From contig JACMLD010000258.1 in assembly GCA_014379785.1 (NCBI GenBank), positions 1-16,471 on the forward strand: a stretch of DNA of 16,471 nucleotides, given 5' to 3'. A program made the translations under genes and the position numbers. The notes beneath the pieces are model-generated. The model made no database searches, had not been told where the DNA came from, and saw only the letters and a program-made list of their open reading frames with translations. Each line of letters starts with the position of its first letter. Positions within the stretch are counted from its first letter, which is position 1. This stretch comes from Chitinophagaceae bacterium (GTDB taxonomy: Bacteria; Bacteroidota; Bacteroidia; Chitinophagales; Chitinophagaceae). Shown piece by piece: positions 14,271-16,471 of the stretch.

Positions 14271-15047
14271 ATGAGCACCATTAAAAACACAAAAAATCCG
14301 GAATTATCAGACAGCGTAGTTCTTATCACAGGCGCACTGACAGGCATTGGCCGTGCAACGGCTCTCGCATTTGCAAAAGAAAAATCGAGCATTGTGATTT
14401 CAGGCAGGCATACAGATGAAGGCAATAAGCTCGCTACAGAACTCCGTACTTATGGAGCAAAAGCAGAATTCATTCTCGCTGATGTGACGCATGATGATGA
14501 GATATCCAATCTCATTCGCAAAACAGTCGACAAATTTGGAAAGATTGACATAGCAGTAAACAACGCGGGCACCGAAGGTCAGCCCGGCCTGGTGGTTGAT
14601 CAGACAGCAGAGAGCTATGCTGCCACCTTTGATACAAATGTGCTGGGGACTTTGCTGAGCATGAAACATGAAATGAAACTGATGATCGATCAGGGACATG
14701 GCAGCATCATCAATGTGTCTTCAACACTGGGCAGAAAAGGCTATCCGGGCGCTTCGGTTTATTCTGCCAGCAAACATGCGGTGGAGGGACTTACAAAATC
14801 TGCCGCCCTTGAAGTGGCCGGATCCGGAATACGAATCAATGTAGTTGCACCGGGACCAATTGAAACACCCATGCTGAGCAGATTCACCGGCACAGAAGAA
14901 AATAAAAAGGGACTCGCCTCAAGTGTTCCTGCCGGAAGAATTGGCCTGCCGGAAGAAGTTGCCCAGACAATACTTTTTATAGGTTCCAACAAAGCTCCAT
15001 ACTTAACAGGGCAATCTATCGCAATCGATGGTGGAATATTAGCCTGA
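14271..15047 (+). CDS. Short-chain dehydrogenase/reductase (classical SDR)
   Basis: A 258-aa classical SDR. The Rossmann nucleotide-binding motif TGALTGIG is at residues 20-27, the adenine-side Asp at D71 (ADVTHDD), NNAG at 97-100, the catalytic Ser at S151 (INVSSTLG), Tyr at Y164 and Lys at K168 (SVYSASKHAVEGL). The substrate-loop start PGPIETPM is near residue 194 and the terminal TGQSIAIDGG motif is intact. R46 (ISGRHTD) after the second strand suggests preference for NADP(H). The family reduces or oxidises carbonyl/hydroxyl groups; substrate cannot be read from sequence, and glucose 1-dehydrogenase or 3-oxoacyl-ACP reductase labels would be by general similarity only. ATG 14271 is chosen over the upstream in-frame ATG at 14157, which overlaps the previous gene and the terminator and adds unrelated residues. 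Confidence 0.94.
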   Translation: MSTIKNTKNPELSDSVVLITGALTGIGRATALAFAKEKSSIVISGRHTDEGNKLATELRTYGAKAEFILADVTHDDEISNLIRKTVDKFGKIDIAVNNAGTEGQPGLVVDQTAESYAATFDTNVLGTLLSMKHEMKLMIDQGHGSIINVSSTLGRKGYPGASVYSASKHAVEGLTKSAALEVAGSGIRINVVAPGPIETPMLSRFTGTEENKKGLASSVPAGRIGLPEEVAQTILFIGSNKAPYLTGQSIAIDGGILA

Positions 15048-15073
15048 TCGTTCACTAAATAAAAAATAATTTT

Positions 15074-15160
15074 ATGAAAGAATTTATTATCAAAATCGCG
15101 GAAAAGATATTCGGATATAAAGGCGGCGATACCGTTGATGGTATCGGACTTGCGGATTAA
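15074..15160 (+). CDS. Possible 28-aa small peptide
   Basis: ATG 15074 to TAA 15160 encodes MKEFIIKIAEKIFGYKGG followed by DTVDGIGLAD. The first half is an amphipathic Lys/Ile/Phe helix, the second a Gly/Asp tail. It begins 26 nt after the SDR stop in an AT-rich context, without an evident ribosome site. The composition looks protein-like, but at this length chance is possible. A GATACC-GTTGAT-GGTATC inverted repeat (15128-15145) lies inside it, so the segment could instead be a regulatory or transcript-end structure. Confidence 0.35.
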   Translation: MKEFIIKIAEKIFGYKGGDTVDGIGLAD

Positions 15161-15231
15161 ACGGTAGCCATATTGTTTTACTATTTCTATTAGTTTAAAT
15201 TTATTTTGACTGCCTGACCGCCGTTACAATT

Positions 15232-16227
15232 TTATGATTTTGACCCAGTGGGGCTGCTGGCCGGGCTCTCGAGCCCCGCCTGCTCCACTGCATTCGAAAT
15301 TCTATCGGGAAACATTCGTTCCAACAAACTTTCATAAAAGGTAAGTAGTGGCAACGCCAATAATACTCCCAGGCCATTAAACAACATATGAGAATTCGCT
15401 ATCGTTTGCGCGAGCGAAGCACCACTGGAAATATACAGGACAAGGCTGGTAAATAAGGGAAGTAATATCATTCCTAATATTATACTTCCCAGGTTAAAAA
15501 TAAGATGAAACAAACCAGTTTTTATGGCTGCCCGGCTTCGACCAATCGAGGCAACCAGCGTATCTGCGCAAGTACCAAGTTCAGCTCCCAACATCACTGC
15601 AATTGCACCTGCAATTGAAATCATACCCTGGCTACCCAGCCCTATTACCATCCCTACGGTAGCACTGGAACTCTGAACAATAATTGTTACAATCGTACCT
15701 GTAATCATTCCCTTCCACGGATTATCCAGAGATTTCAGCCAACTAACGAAGTAGGTACTTTCCTTCAATGGCTCCACTGCCTCCTCCATAGTGAAAAGGC
15801 CAAAAAATATAAGGCCAAATGAAAAAATCACTTTACCGAGATTCACATAAAAGGGCTTTTTGAAAAGAAACATCAAAGCAAAGCCGACAGCAATCGGAAA
15901 TGCGGCATACTCCCCAACATTTAACGCAAAAATTTGCGAGGAAAACGTGGTCCCAATATTCGCGCCCATCACAATACCCATCGCCTGCCGAAAGGTTAAT
16001 GCCTTTGAGTTGACAAGAGCTATCGTCATAATGATCACGACTGATGAGGAATCCAGGAGTACGGTTACCAGTATTCCAGAAAGAATTCCTTTAAAAACAT
16101 TGTTTGTGAAACGATCGAGAAAAACTTTTAATTTATCTCCAGAAATCTCCTTTAACCCCTGTGACAGATTGTTAAGGGCATACAGAAAAAGCAATAAACC
16201 GGTTGCTATAAGAAGAATAGAATTCAA
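15232..16227 (-). CDS. Na+/phosphate symporter-like membrane protein (PF02690 type, no PhoU domain)
   Basis: A 331-aa polytopic membrane protein with the two inverted repeats of Na/Pi cotransporters. Repeat one has LLDSSSVVIIM (57-67) and GANIGTT (88-94); repeat two has VQSSSATVGMV (184-194) and GAELGTCADT (214-223). The second repeat keeps the QSSS signature of the substrate and sodium site; the first has D59 in place of the usual Gln. Bacterial NptA/YjbB-type proteins often carry a C-terminal PhoU-like domain of ~200 residues; it is absent here and the protein ends in a short polar tail. The start is TTG at 16227: TAA stops lie in frame just upstream and the next Met is at residue 67, inside the first repeat. 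Likely role is sodium-coupled phosphate movement across the inner membrane. No linkage to the eCIS is apparent. Confidence 0.88.
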   Translation of the reverse strand: MNSILLIATGLLLFLYALNNLSQGLKEISGDKLKVFLDRFTNNVFKGILSGILVTVLLDSSSVVIIMTIALVNSKALTFRQAMGIVMGANIGTTFSSQIFALNVGEYAAFPIAVGFALMFLFKKPFYVNLGKVIFSFGLIFFGLFTMEEAVEPLKESTYFVSWLKSLDNPWKGMITGTIVTIIVQSSSATVGMVIGLGSQGMISIAGAIAVMLGAELGTCADTLVASIGRSRAAIKTGLFHLIFNLGSIILGMILLPLFTSLVLYISSGASLAQTIANSHMLFNGLGVLLALPLLTFYESLLERMFPDRISNAVEQAGLESPASSPTGSKS

Positions 16228-16285
16228 GTAATATTATTATAACTGAATCTATTTAATTTTTTCCCAGTTGCATGTTAAGAAATTA

Positions 16286-16471
16286 TTACCGGAATCCGGT
16301 CGCAACGACAGGCCAGCCATTCACCCAATTGATCTTATCAATTCTCAACTTTGACCTGCCAGTATCCGCAGCATCATATCCATGAGAAAAAAGATAATCA
16401 ACACCATCAAAGCTCACCGTGGCACTATGGCCCACGCCGTGCCACTCCTTATTACCTTCGATCACTAAAGA
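16286..16471 (-). CDS. Glycoside hydrolase family 43-like protein, C-terminal end (partial)
   Basis: The last 61 codons of a gene that enters from the right edge. The residues WHGVGHSATVSFDGVDYLFS, then HGYDAADTGRSKLRIDKINW and NGWP, match the closing blade of the five-bladed beta-propeller of GH43 arabinan endo-1,5-alpha-L-arabinosidase-type enzymes, including the GHS and HGYDA elements around the active-site funnel. The catalytic Asp/Glu residues and any signal peptide lie outside the window. The stop is TAA at 16286-16288; 58 nt separate it from the start of the phosphate-transporter-like gene. Family assignment is by remembered motif and is moderately sure; substrate is not certain. Confidence 0.72.
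   Translation of the reverse strand, partial: SLVIEGNKEWHGVGHSATVSFDGVDYLFSHGYDAADTGRSKLRIDKINWVNGWPVVATGFR

Noticed and set aside
15263..15276. GGGCT-CTCG-AGCCC hairpin at the 3' end of the phosphate-transporter-like gene as a terminator
   Set aside because: Lies within the coding region and has no T run on either side; GC-rich tail coding is enough to explain it.
1..16471. CRISPR array, tRNA/rRNA genes, insertion sequences
   Set aside because: No regularly spaced repeats, clover-leaf tRNA pattern, rRNA sequence, transposase ORF or terminal inverted repeats were seen by reading both strands.

Overview
The window looks like a chromosomal segment of a Bacteroidota species, probably in the Chitinophagales/Saprospirales range (inference). 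The reasons are the moderate GC content, weak Shine-Dalgarno signals, a match to the Bacteroidota promoter box TAnnTTTG, and the gene families present: DUF4255, DUF5908, a GH43-like hydrolase and a NarL/LuxR-type regulator. About three quarters of it is one long minus-strand operon for an extracellular contractile injection system (eCIS), a phage-tail-like particle of the Afp/PVC/AlgoCIS/MAC class.

Layout of the eCIS operon, read 5'->3' on the minus strand from about 12060 (or 12156) to the left edge: a coiled-coil protein with a CxxC...CxxCxGxG zinc knuckle; a DUF4255 (Afp16/Pvc16 N-terminal-like) cap/terminator; a 429-aa protein I do not recognise; the contractile sheath; two adjacent Cys-rich helical proteins, each with exactly 20 cysteines; tube protein 1 (Afp1-like); tube protein 2 (Afp5-like); a 58-aa DUF5908 protein; a LysM hub protein (Afp7-like); the VgrG-like spike (Afp8), currently split by one extra A in an A7 run; the PAAR tip (Afp10); the gp25-like wedge protein (Afp9); and a large baseplate protein (Afp11/12-like) that runs off the left edge. 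Several junctions are 1-4 nt overlaps, which supports one transcript. The AAA+ ATPase, tape measure, fibre and remaining baseplate genes are not in the window and should lie to the left. No toxin or effector gene is visible.

A LuxR/NarL-type regulator with no recognisable sensor domain is divergent from the operon. It is the nearest candidate controller. The shared intergenic region carries three alternating GGTAT/ATACC half-sites.

The right flank (12.9-16.5 kb) appears to be unrelated housekeeping or metabolic DNA. It holds an exported NIF3-like protein, a divergent small ArsR-type regulator with a Bacteroidota promoter placed so that the transcript would be nearly leaderless, and a classical SDR oxidoreductase. 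These are followed by a possible 28-aa peptide, a Na+/phosphate symporter-like membrane protein without a PhoU domain, and the C-terminal end of a GH43-like arabinanase-type hydrolase cut by the right edge. I see no tRNA, rRNA, CRISPR array or insertion sequence.
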